Shown here: positions 1-7,296 of the stretch, piece by piece | How the letters are laid out: each line of letters starts with the position of its first letter | How positions within the stretch are numbered: the stretch's first letter is position 1 | NCBI GenBank assembly: GCA_947462765.1 | Contig: CANHQK010000024.1 | Location: 1 to 34,095, forward strand | Length of the DNA stretch: 34,095 nt | Source of the DNA: Bdellovibrionales bacterium | GTDB taxonomy: Bacteria > Bdellovibrionota > UBA1018 > CAIMNF01 | Direction: 5' to 3' | Position numbers and translations under genes: made by a program | Notes under the pieces: model-generated | The model's database searches: none | What the model saw: only the letters and a program-made list of their open reading frames with translations | Told to the model about the DNA's origin: nothing

Positions 1-371
1 CGGTCGACCGTGCTCCAGTCGATCGATTGTCCCTTCAGCATCTCATCCGTCAGGCCGGTCAGATTCTTGATCTCGTCCTGCAGGGGCTCTTCCGGGTCCT
101 CGAATGCGCTGTAGCGTTCCATGGGTTCCAGGAGCTCTCCGGTGATCCGGTTAAAACGGAAGGTACGGATTCCGATCTCGATGATTTTAGAGGAATCATG
201 GTGGAGACCGGTGGTTTCGACATCCACGATGGCTCCGACCCGTGAGAGTCCGGGATGGGCCACTTCCCATTCAGGAGAATAATAGGAGGCCTTTTGAAAC
301 AGATTCTCGTGGAACCGATGGAGGGTGACGGTCGATCCGTCAGTTGATTTTCCGATCCATTGAAAACTCAT
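1..371 (-). CDS. DnaQ-like 3'-5' exonuclease (partial, C-terminus outside window)
   Basis: The ATG is at 371 on the minus strand, and 123 codons are readable before the window edge. About 47 residues in, the motif AIVDVETTGL appears, followed by IIEIGI and then LTGLTDEML. These are the ExoI acidic motif and the downstream elements of DEDD-type exonucleases related to the DNA polymerase III epsilon subunit. The family removes nucleotides from DNA or RNA 3' ends. The final ExoIII motif (HxxxxD) lies beyond the edge, so the subtype (DEDDh or DEDDy) cannot be seen. The roughly 45-residue N-terminal extension before the domain is unusual for a stand-alone epsilon subunit. This may therefore be a dedicated repair or RNA-processing exonuclease and not dnaQ itself. 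It is divergent from the GIY-YIG gene, with only 32 bp between the starts. Confidence 0.8.
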   Translation of the reverse strand, partial: MSFQWIGKSTDGSTVTLHRFHENLFQKASYYSPEWEVAHPGLSRVGAIVDVETTGLHHDSSKIIEIGIRTFRFNRITGELLEPMERYSAFEDPEEPLQDEIKNLTGLTDEMLKGQSIDWSTVD

Positions 372-403
372 GGGAGCTCTCCTATCCTGATGGGGGAGCG
401 TAA

Positions 404-751
404 ATGGATCTGGAGTGGTTTGTCTACATCATCGAGGCTGAAAACGGCCGACTCTACACCGGAGTCACCAAGGATCCGTCTGCGCGCTTCCAGCAGCATG
501 TGGATGGTAAGGGTGCGAAATTTTTCCGGAGTTCGCCTCCCAAACGATTCATGCTCCGAAAAGGGGGCTTCGACCGGTCCACCGCTCTTCGGCTTGAGAT
601 TCGGATCAAGCGCCTGAGTCGGATCGAAAAGCTCGAGTTGTGTCGACGCGGGCGCTTTGCCCGGTTTTTAAGACTTTCCCAAATGGAGATTGAAGATCGA
701 CCTGCCATGCGTCAAGATGAGAAGCGGCGGTTGGGTTCCAAGACCGGTTGA
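404..751 (+). CDS. GIY-YIG nuclease superfamily protein (YhbQ/UPF0213-like)
   Basis: This 115-aa protein begins WFVYIIEAENGRLYTGVTKD, the variant GIY...YIG core (VYI...YTG) of the single-domain UPF0213/YhbQ family. Arg28 in ARFQQH and a downstream Glu in the ALRLEIRIK segment occupy the places of the conserved Arg and the metal-binding Glu. Family members cleave or bind DNA as small stand-alone nucleases, and E. coli YhbQ is implicated in DNA damage tolerance. The start is supported by a GGAG ending 5 nt upstream. The C-terminal 20 or so residues are basic and poorly conserved. The stop at 749-751 lies 4 nt before the preferred start of the next gene, so the two are probably cotranscribed. 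Confidence 0.85.
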   Translation: MDLEWFVYIIEAENGRLYTGVTKDPSARFQQHVDGKGAKFFRSSPPKRFMLRKGGFDRSTALRLEIRIKRLSRIEKLELCRRGRFARFLRLSQMEIEDRPAMRQDEKRRLGSKTG

Positions 752-755
752 GCTT

Positions 756-2150
756 ATGACTCTTTTTCGATTTATTTTCCTGGGAATAGCCTTGTTCGGG
801 TCGGGTTCGGCACGGGCTGCGAGTCATTGCCCGGTGGACGTGGGAGTTTCCGGTGCGGGAGAAACCGTCGAGCAGGTGTCCCAGGGGCTTTCCATTCAGG
901 ATCGGTATCAGGCATTCAAGGAGGACTACCTGGGGACCGGCATGTGCGACCCGTCTTTCAATTACTCAGGGGATCGTCGTCTGGCCTTGTTGGTGTCTGC
1001 GGTGAAGTCGGACCTGTCTTCAGTTTGTCAGTGGGGGAAGGCCATGGATCCCGGGTTTCTCACGAAGCTCAAACAAGAATTGAGGGTCTCTCCCGCCGAG
1101 GCGGCAGAGACCGATCGAGAGCTTGCCAAGTGTTCGACGGCCGCACTAGGCGGAGACCCGAACGCCTACTACCTTGCTTATGCACGGTTCAAGGTCAGTG
1201 CCTACAAAATGATCGTCAGGAAGTTCAAGAGTGGGCCCGAGTCGCTCCCTCCGCTTGGTGCACCGTTCATTTACAAAAAGATGGAAAGCATCAAGATGAC
1301 CCGCTTGAAGGGGGATGGGACTCCGGATTGCGACGGTGAGTTCGTTTCGTTTGATGCGTTCAGTAAGGCGTTGACGGGATACGAAGCGCTCAAAAGGTCT
1401 GGGAAAGTGCCGAGGAACTCGAGATACCTGACCATTGTCGACTATACGAAGCCCTCGAACTCGAGGCGAATGATGGTTCTGGATCTGACAACCCACCGGG
1501 TGGTGAATCAAACCTGGGTGGCTCATGGGGATGGAGTGCCCGAGTTGACTCAAGCTGAATACACGCGGAGGAGTCAAATGAGGCCCACCCCAACGCCTTT
1601 TCCCTCTGAGAAGGGCGGGAACGATCGATTCGGTTCCAGTCCAAAAACCGGTAACGAGCACAAGTCCAATTTATCATCCTTGGGGTTTATCCGGGCTGAA
1701 ACCGAATACAATGGTACTTGGGGCAGGAGTTTGAGGCTTCATGGATTGGAGCCCGGAGTGAATGATCAAATGCTCTCCCGCGGAGTGGTCTTGCACGGAT
1801 GGGGTGTGAATCAGATGAGTTGGACCTCGCGTGACGACTTCAGGAGCGGTGTGGCTGAAGTCTCGTCCATCGGATCACTCGAGGGAAAAACCATGGCTGA
1901 ATTGAATGCGATGGATGGTCGGATGTCGAATGTGTCGTTTTCAACGGTGAATAACGCCACCAAGGGTTGCCTGGGGGTCAGTGAAGAACCCGTGAAAATC
2001 CGCCAGCCTGACGGGAGCTTTCAAGGCGAGATGAATCAACGTGATTTCCTGATCCAGATTCTCGGGGGCAAGGCGAATGGAACTCCATCGGCGCCCTCTT
2101 TCATTTTCAATTACGGTGGTCAGGAACAGAAATCGATCTACTACGATTGA
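756..2150 (+). CDS. Exported L,D-transpeptidase-type catalytic domain protein (YkuD_2 family)
   Basis: From the ATG at 756 the protein is 464 aa and begins with a Sec signal peptide (MTLFRFIFLGIALFGSGSARA). An in-frame ATG at 690 would place the signal peptide internally, so 756 is preferred. The C-terminal half carries the murein L,D-transpeptidase-like fold. It includes a beta-rich stretch (MMVLDLTTHRVVNQTWVAHG), the LHGW segment with His at about residue 347, and the catalytic-type signature TKGCLGVS with Cys at about 405. Such enzymes form 3-3 crosslinks or attach proteins to peptidoglycan in the periplasm, or trim it. The N-terminal 190 residues are a Cys-containing region I do not recognise. 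The gene converges on the methyltransferase gene, with 6 bp between them. Confidence 0.82.
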   Translation: MTLFRFIFLGIALFGSGSARAASHCPVDVGVSGAGETVEQVSQGLSIQDRYQAFKEDYLGTGMCDPSFNYSGDRRLALLVSAVKSDLSSVCQWGKAMDPGFLTKLKQELRVSPAEAAETDRELAKCSTAALGGDPNAYYLAYARFKVSAYKMIVRKFKSGPESLPPLGAPFIYKKMESIKMTRLKGDGTPDCDGEFVSFDAFSKALTGYEALKRSGKVPRNSRYLTIVDYTKPSNSRRMMVLDLTTHRVVNQTWVAHGDGVPELTQAEYTRRSQMRPTPTPFPSEKGGNDRFGSSPKTGNEHKSNLSSLGFIRAETEYNGTWGRSLRLHGLEPGVNDQMLSRGVVLHGWGVNQMSWTSRDDFRSGVAEVSSIGSLEGKTMAELNAMDGRMSNVSFSTVNNATKGCLGVSEEPVKIRQPDGSFQGEMNQRDFLIQILGGKANGTPSAPSFIFNYGGQEQKSIYYD

Positions 2151-2156
2151 GGGGCT

Positions 2157-2768
2157 TCAGATCCGGATGATCTGGAGCGCGCCATCCGTGAGATCCTGGA
2201 ACACCGTGGCTCCACGTTGGTGGGCCATTTGAACCACCAGGTGGTGGGTTTCCTCGCGGTGGAGGGCATTGATGAGGAGTCGGCCACCCGGAGCGAGCAG
2301 ATCGAGACTGCGGCCCAGCAACCGGGGAATGGATTGCGCGGGTTCATAGTGAAAAACGCTGAAAATGCTTAGAATGCATTTGAATGTGCCGGGTGCGAAC
2401 GGAGGATCGTAGGCGTCTCCTCTTACAAAAGCGGAAGAACGCTGACAGCCAGGGTCCAGTACGAGATCCAGGCCGAAAGCCTCCATGCCGAGACTCCGGA
2501 GATCCTTGACGAGTCCACCGCCTCCGCATCCAAGATCCAGCACGGCTCCCTCGCCCAACACTTTGGCGAAATCCCGTGAGCTTCTGAAAAATTCTCCGAG
2601 CTCGGCACGGGGAGCATCGAACACCGCGTGCGCCCGACGATTGGTCCGTTCGTAGTCGATGCGCTGACCTTGCCTGAGGACACGGACTCCGGTGAGGTCG
2701 CCACGGTAATCGGTCCGAAGTTGAATGGAGAGTTCGGGAGACAGGTGCTGATCAGGTTGAGAAAACAT
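2157..2768 (-). CDS. SAM-dependent class I methyltransferase
   Basis: This 203-aa protein has a clear motif I, VLDLGCGGGGLVKDL, at about residue 75. An acidic end to strand 2 (FGLDLVLD) follows. Next comes a DAYDPPFAPGTFKCILSIF segment that corresponds to motifs II and III, with the strand-4 region, and then LLAPGGRLLIN. These mark a Rossmann-fold methyltransferase that uses S-adenosylmethionine. The substrate is not evident. About 60 residues precede the domain. It is the last gene of a minus-strand operon after the FAD oxidoreductase, 36 bp downstream of that stop. Its C-terminus, ending in ALQIIRI, lacks further domains. Function beyond methyl transfer is unassigned. Confidence 0.8.
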   Translation of the reverse strand: MFSQPDQHLSPELSIQLRTDYRGDLTGVRVLRQGQRIDYERTNRRAHAVFDAPRAELGEFFRSSRDFAKVLGEGAVLDLGCGGGGLVKDLRSLGMEAFGLDLVLDPGCQRSSAFVRGDAYDPPFAPGTFKCILSIFSVFHYEPAQSIPRLLGRSLDLLAPGGRLLINALHREETHHLVVQMAHQRGATVFQDLTDGALQIIRI

Positions 2769-2804
2769 GAACCCGTATCGGAAAAAGCCGGATCGATTTT
2801 GAGC

Positions 2805-3734
2805 TCAAAAGAGAAGAGAAACCGAGGTCTTTGCGGAGAGAAGCGCCCCGTCAATCCCGTTACCGCCGAAAGCATCCCCGGCCAGGACCAGACCCGGACT
2901 TCCTTGGACCGCATGAGCGGCTTCAGACCAAATCTGACGCGGGCGCGAGTAGCGCCACTTCTTGAGTTGGGCATCGCGGACCGGGATGGAGGGAAATTGA
3001 TTCCGAAACGCCTCAAGTGCCAATCGTTTGACTTCCGTCTCATCGGCTTCAAAGTACTTTGCAGAAAATTCGGGGTCGAACACCACGGTCCATGCAGGGG
3101 TACCGGAGACTTTTTTCAGTTCTTGATCCGTCACGGACAGGATGGGGGGATGAACGGGGTCCAAGAATGGGTCGTTACCCTGCGGACTGCGCTCGAGCCC
3201 GAGCAGCAGGACCAGAGCGGGATCATAGATGAGCCCGGCCAGGCCGGGAGGAAATGGGATTTGTGAGGCTTCGAGCAAGGCCAGTCCCTGAGGGGCCGGT
3301 GCGGTGATCAGGACTCGCTGACTCTCCCAATGTTCGCCGGTCTCGCAAATCACAGACCACCCAGTAGGCTGACGTTTGAGCTGAACCGCCTTCATGCTTT
3401 TCTGGATGTCGAGTCCTTGTGCAAGATGCTTGGCAAGATCGGTCATGCCCGCCCGAGAACTTCCGACCTTCACTCCGTTGGAGTCAGTCCACTCGTCGAT
3501 TCGACCCGAGCGCTTCCAGATCTCGTGCCATGGGCCACAAGATGAAACCGGGTAGCTCTGGGCACCGTGATCAAAAACAGCGGGTGGCGAACGTCGAGTG
3601 GCCAGCCGACCCCCGAGACCGGCTGATTTCTCGAGGATGAGGATTTTCAGGTCCGGAGCTCGATCCAAGGCGATCCTCGCGGCAGCGAGTCCGGTCATTC
3701 CGGCACCGATGATGATCAAATCCAGGCGTTCCAT
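2805..3734 (-). CDS. Renalase/amine-oxidase-like NAD(P)/FAD-dependent oxidoreductase
   Basis: The 309-aa protein starts with a dinucleotide-binding fold, DLIIIGAGMTGLAAA, followed by ILEKSAGLGGRLATRR and FDHGAQ. This combination is typical of the renalase-like subgroup of amine-oxidoreductase flavoproteins. Near the C-terminus, GLVLAGDAFGGNGIDGALLSA is the second FAD-binding segment. Family members oxidise NAD(P)H isomers or small amines, and the substrate here is unknown. I chose ATG 3734. Its A is the last base of the upstream dCMP deaminase stop (TGATG), and AGGGA lies 6 nt before it. A GTG at 3737 is the alternative. The overlap implies translational coupling to the deaminase. Confidence 0.85.
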   Translation of the reverse strand: MERLDLIIIGAGMTGLAAARIALDRAPDLKILILEKSAGLGGRLATRRSPPAVFDHGAQSYPVSSCGPWHEIWKRSGRIDEWTDSNGVKVGSSRAGMTDLAKHLAQGLDIQKSMKAVQLKRQPTGWSVICETGEHWESQRVLITAPAPQGLALLEASQIPFPPGLAGLIYDPALVLLLGLERSPQGNDPFLDPVHPPILSVTDQELKKVSGTPAWTVVFDPEFSAKYFEADETEVKRLALEAFRNQFPSIPVRDAQLKKWRYSRPRQIWSEAAHAVQGSPGLVLAGDAFGGNGIDGALLSAKTSVSLLF

Positions 3735-4267
3735 CACAGATCCCTGATGGAATGGAGGAAGTGCTGCCTGAGCCCGTCGATCAGGCCTTCTTCCATCTTG
3801 AGTTGGCGGGTCTTCATTCCGGTCAGCTCGAAAATCTTACGGGAGATGCGATTCATTTCGGTCTCCCGATGCTTGTCCGAAAGGTAGATCACTTCGCTGA
3901 TTTTCTTTGAAGCGACCAGTTTGGCGCACTCATGGCAGGGGAAGTGGGTCACATAAAGTCGTGATCCGGCAAGGTTCCCGTTCGCGTGCAAAATGGCGTT
4001 GGCCTCCGCATGAACCACATACCCGTACTTCTGGTGTTCCACGCCGACGCTTCCGTCCTTTCCCCAAGGGAGCTTCGACTCGTCGATGCCGGCCACAAAT
4101 CCGTTATAACCCATGCTGATCTGGTGATGGTTTTGGTCGACGAACACGGCCCCCACCTTGGTGGAGGGGTCCTTCGATCGGTAGGCTGCGAGGATCGCTT
4201 GGCACATGAAATACTCATCCCAATTGATCGGGGACTGGACATCAATGAAGTTGATGGATGGGTCCAT
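3734..4267 (-). CDS. Deoxycytidylate (dCMP) deaminase family protein
   Basis: From ATG 4267 the product is 177 aa. It shows the zinc-binding cytidine/deoxycytidylate deaminase signature HAEANAIL (His86, catalytic Glu88) and PCHEC (Cys111, Cys114). It opens with NWDEYFMCQAILAAYRSKDP and STKVGAV, as in eukaryotic-type and phage dCMP deaminases, which convert dCMP to dUMP for thymidylate synthesis. The open frame extends 39 codons upstream, but that region has no family similarity and overlaps the divergent exported gene, so the internal ATG is preferred. It is the first gene of a three-gene coupled operon with the oxidoreductase and methyltransferase. No link between the three reactions is obvious. 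Confidence 0.88.
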   Translation of the reverse strand: MDPSINFIDVQSPINWDEYFMCQAILAAYRSKDPSTKVGAVFVDQNHHQISMGYNGFVAGIDESKLPWGKDGSVGVEHQKYGYVVHAEANAILHANGNLAGSRLYVTHFPCHECAKLVASKKISEVIYLSDKHRETEMNRISRKIFELTGMKTRQLKMEEGLIDGLRQHFLHSIRDL

Positions 4268-4292
4268 AACCCTGAAAATACCCCTTTTCACG

Positions 4293-4321
4293 TTGTTGTC
4301 CACGGGGTTTTCAGAAATACT
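4293..4321 (+). promoter_or_regulatory. Putative sigma70-type promoter for the OmpA-like exported gene
   Basis: A -35-like TTGTTG (4293-4298) is followed after 17 bp by AATACT (4316-4321). It lies in the 100-bp divergent region, upstream of the start at 4368. The match is moderate, and other arrangements are possible. Confidence 0.35.
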
Positions 4322-4367
4322 TGAGAGAGGGGGCCGCCGATCAATGGATAGAGTGGTGGATAGAGTG

Positions 4368-6185
4368 ATGAATAGAAGGATCATTTTTCTAATCGGGATG
4401 ATGTTGTCCTGTAGAGCGGTTGCGCAGAACCCCGAGCCCCGGACTTTGAATTACCAGGATGAGACGGAAGCCGGGGCGGCCCTACTGTTTCTGGAGTTGC
4501 ACAACCAGGGGTTGGCGGGAGGTAAGACCGGAGTCTGTGTGGATTTGCAGTATGACGAGTCCGGCGTACCCAGGTTCAAGGCTGCATTCGATACAAATGC
4601 TTTTGTGACCGGGAAGTGTGATCTGAATTCCGGGGGTGGCTTCGATTCTTCCGGATTCCAGAGATTGGTCGGAGCCATCGCAAGCGCGCAGAAGGATAAG
4701 GTCCAACTGAATGTCGATGGATTTGCAGACGGCCAGCATTTTTACGGGAAAACCCTCGAGGAGAGCATCAAGTCGAATGAGGCTTTGTCAAAATGCCGGG
4801 CAGATGCGATTTCAAGTCTGCTGACCCAGCAGAACAAGGATGTTTCTCTTGCTACTTCGAAAGGCCACGCCAGTCCCTACTGGGAGCGGAAATCGCCGCC
4901 CCCGGCTCCGGGTCTGAATTGTCCGACGAGGCGAAAGGTCGTAGTGACGTTCGATTCGAAAACGCCTGCTATCGGAAGTCAGGTATCCGGGAATTTTTTC
5001 GGAGCTCCCGCTTCGATGCCTGAGGCGTTGAAGCGGGACATCCGGAGTTCATTCAACAAGTCGGTGAATGCTGTCCGGAAAACCCTGGGCATCAAGGCCA
5101 GGACTAGAAAGTTTCTGAATGGAGGCGGGATCGATCGGGATGTGGACCTGATTTACGCCAAACTCAAAAGCAAGGGGGTCTTGAACCCGAAGTGCGATCT
5201 CCCGCCTTTCAAGCAGGTGACTCAGGCCATGATCGAGACGCTGGTTTTTGCCAGTGACAAGACCTCCGCTTTGACCCGCCGGCTCAGTGAAGCCGGATTC
5301 AGCCCCAAGTCCATTGCCGGTGGGGTTTCGGCCCTGCAAGAGGGATGTCTGGTGCCGGATGCCTCTTTGCTCGGTTCGATTGCTAAGGGCTCGAAAGACT
5401 TTCAAACTACCGGCACGAAGATGATGGAGGGGGCTCAGCTGAAGTCAAGAAACGGAATGGTGGAGGTCGGGTTCGAGGTGGCCACACTCGATGCTCCCCG
5501 CGTTCCCGCTGGGGTTCACAAGGGTAAGTCCGTTCGGGGGTTCTATTGTCAGGCTTGCGGTAACGGGCTCTTTTTCTTCCCGGATCCTTCTCGGCCGGGA
5601 AAGTTCATTCCTGAGTACCACGACCGCTTGTTGGCTTTCGATCCGAAGGATTCGGACAAGCAGAAGGATTTCATGAAGGGTTTGAATGAAATGGCAGATG
5701 CCGATCCCTTTGGGGCGGCCGCATATCTGAAGCCCCGTTTGTTCGTGGTCAAAAATTGCAAAAATTGTGAGTGTGATCCCATGAGCAAGGTCCGAGGGAA
5801 AGACTCCTCGGTTTTGACTTTCGATCCTGTGGCTGGAGTCGAGGGACGTGTCCAGATTCCCGCCGGCGAGTTCGAGCAATCCTGTGTTCTGCGCCCTCCG
5901 GTCCATCACGCGTGTAACGTGAAGCCGGTCAAAAATGACGGAAAAGATCAGAAGACATTTACCGAGCAGTTGGACTATCAAATGGTCCTTCATGACTTGA
6001 AGGTGACTGCGCCGAATATTCAGGAATTGGTGAAACGGGTTGATGCGTCCTGTGGCAAATCCAACTCGGGCTTGACTGCCGATCAGAAGATCCAAGAGGT
6101 GATGTGTTCTAACCATCCGACTCTGAAGCTCCCCTCTGAAGATGAGGAGAAGGATTGCGAAGAGTTCGAGACGGTCGGGAAGTAA
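4368..6185 (+). CDS. Exported OmpA-like protein with C-terminal CxxC cluster
   Basis: From ATG 4368 the product is 605 aa with a signal peptide (MNRRIIFLIGMMLSCRAVAQ) and GGTGGA 7 nt upstream. A start at 4344 would add an acidic n-region and is less likely. Residues of about 90-195 resemble an OmpA C-terminal, peptidoglycan-binding-like domain. The cues are VQLNVDGFADG, a NEALSKCRADAI helix, a GHASPYW turn and a closing RRKVVVTF strand. The canonical GHTD is replaced by GFAD. Further on, FYCQACG (about residue 394) and NCKNCEC (about 463-469) form two Cys clusters 65 residues apart, like a zinc ribbon or a disulfide knot. I do not recognise the remaining regions. The role is probably envelope-associated. 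The N-terminal assignment is more secure than any function. Confidence 0.7.
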   Translation: MNRRIIFLIGMMLSCRAVAQNPEPRTLNYQDETEAGAALLFLELHNQGLAGGKTGVCVDLQYDESGVPRFKAAFDTNAFVTGKCDLNSGGGFDSSGFQRLVGAIASAQKDKVQLNVDGFADGQHFYGKTLEESIKSNEALSKCRADAISSLLTQQNKDVSLATSKGHASPYWERKSPPPAPGLNCPTRRKVVVTFDSKTPAIGSQVSGNFFGAPASMPEALKRDIRSSFNKSVNAVRKTLGIKARTRKFLNGGGIDRDVDLIYAKLKSKGVLNPKCDLPPFKQVTQAMIETLVFASDKTSALTRRLSEAGFSPKSIAGGVSALQEGCLVPDASLLGSIAKGSKDFQTTGTKMMEGAQLKSRNGMVEVGFEVATLDAPRVPAGVHKGKSVRGFYCQACGNGLFFFPDPSRPGKFIPEYHDRLLAFDPKDSDKQKDFMKGLNEMADADPFGAAAYLKPRLFVVKNCKNCECDPMSKVRGKDSSVLTFDPVAGVEGRVQIPAGEFEQSCVLRPPVHHACNVKPVKNDGKDQKTFTEQLDYQMVLHDLKVTAPNIQELVKRVDASCGKSNSGLTADQKIQEVMCSNHPTLKLPSEDEEKDCEEFETVGK

Positions 6186-6264
6186 GGCCTTCGCGAATTC
6201 AAGGGCTGGTAAATGTTAGTAAATATTAACAAAAGCCACTCTTTTCCGTTTGTGTATTTTTGAC

Positions 6265-6293
6265 TTGATGCGTCAGGAATTATGTTTTATACT
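6265..6293 (+). promoter_or_regulatory. Sigma70-type promoter of the lipoprotein gene
   Basis: TTGATG (6265-6270), a 17-bp spacer and TATACT (6288-6293) form a good promoter. The expected transcription start near 6300 lies 37 nt before the chosen ATG at 6337. A TTGACT at 6260 would need a 22-bp spacer and was discounted. Confidence 0.65.
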
Positions 6294-6336
6294 CCGCTCC
6301 AGTTTGTTCAACCCCGTATCCGTCCGGAGTATGAAA

Positions 6337-7218
6337 ATGAAAAAGCCCCTGATTCTCGGTTTAGTGACCCTCCTGTCTTTGTCTGCTTGTGGTAAGAGCC
6401 TCCATTTGAAGGCTTTGAAGAGCAATCAGGCGAATGGTGGGGCCCCGCGAGTGGCGCCCTTGGCCACTGAAGTACTGATGAGTGCCCTTTCGGAGGCGGA
6501 TCTGAAAGAGGAAAGCGTGGTGGCTTTGAAGAACCAATTGTCCATCAAGACCGAAGCACCGGCTGTGACCGCTCCGGAAGGCGAAGTCCCGTCCGAAGGA
6601 GTCGCCGGGTCTGAGGGAGCTTCTTTGGAGGTCGCGGGTGACGCGGTCGAAGGAAGCGAAGCGGTCGCGGAAGAGGCTTCGAATCTGATCAACCTCGGAG
6701 GCGCCCAGGCGACCTTCACCAAGGACGGAAAAGAAATCGGCTACAACAAGAGTGCCGCTCTGGTGATGCAGGCCGAGTTGAGGCTTCCTGAGAAAAAGTC
6801 TGTCAAAAAGGTGAAGACGCTTACCTTGAAGATTTCAAAGATCCGTCGTTTCGAATCCACCGATGCGAACGTCTCGTCGATGGCAGGTCAGATCCTGTGT
6901 GTGGTCGAAGGCATGTTGTGTTCGGGCGAGAAGGTCGGTTTAGCCGGTGGAGACGCCCTGCAGGTGAAGTCCGATCTGTTTTCGAAGGGGACTGCACTCG
7001 AGCTCGAGCAAGTGATCGAGGCCAATAACAAGGTGTTCGCAACCAACACGCTGACGACCATCGACCTGAAGGCTGCGCTCGGTTTGACTGATGAAAGCGC
7101 CTTGGAGTTTCTGTACGCCAATACGAAGTCTGGCGATGCGCAGAGTCGCTCGCTCCGTTTGATGCTCGGCAACCAGACTCAAATCGAAGCCGCCTCGATC
7201 AGCTACGAGCTCCAGTAA
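6337..7218 (+). CDS. Putative lipoprotein with Glu/Ala-rich linker
   Basis: The start is ATG 6337, because GGAG at 6326-6329 is 7 nt upstream of it but only 1 nt from the ATG at 6331. The 293-aa product begins MKKPLILGLVTLLSLSACGK, a signal peptide with the lipobox LSAC and the lipidated Cys at residue 18. Residues of about 75-115 form a low-complexity Glu/Ala/Gly/Ser linker. The remainder is a beta-rich region with alternating hydrophobic residues (AALVMQAELRLP, VKTLTLKISKIRRF) and a CVVEGMLC Cys pair. I recognise no family. It is probably anchored in the inner or outer membrane facing the periplasm. It has its own promoter and is followed by a hairpin, so it looks monocistronic. Confidence 0.75.
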   Translation: MKKPLILGLVTLLSLSACGKSLHLKALKSNQANGGAPRVAPLATEVLMSALSEADLKEESVVALKNQLSIKTEAPAVTAPEGEVPSEGVAGSEGASLEVAGDAVEGSEAVAEEASNLINLGGAQATFTKDGKEIGYNKSAALVMQAELRLPEKKSVKKVKTLTLKISKIRRFESTDANVSSMAGQILCVVEGMLCSGEKVGLAGGDALQVKSDLFSKGTALELEQVIEANNKVFATNTLTTIDLKAALGLTDESALEFLYANTKSGDAQSRSLRLMLGNQTQIEAASISYELQ

Positions 7219-7243
7219 CCAAGCAAGGTCGGTAAATTGCAAG

Positions 7244-7275
7244 AAAGGGCCCGGTCGGAATCCGATCGGGCCTTT
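7244..7275 (+). terminator. Hairpin after the lipoprotein gene, probable terminator
   Basis: AAAGGGCCCGGTCGG (7244-7258) pairs with CCGATCGGGCCTTT (7262-7275), with one bulge and one G-U pair, across an AAT loop. The trailing T tract is short (CTTTCGCTT), so termination may be partial. It lies between the lipoprotein stop and the P-type ATPase start. Confidence 0.55.
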
Positions 7276-7296
7276 CGCTTGGAGTACGACCTGCAC

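Noticed and set aside
3734-4384. N-terminal extension of dCMP deaminase to 4384
   Set aside because: The extra 39 residues have no family similarity, run into the divergent exported gene and lack a ribosome site.
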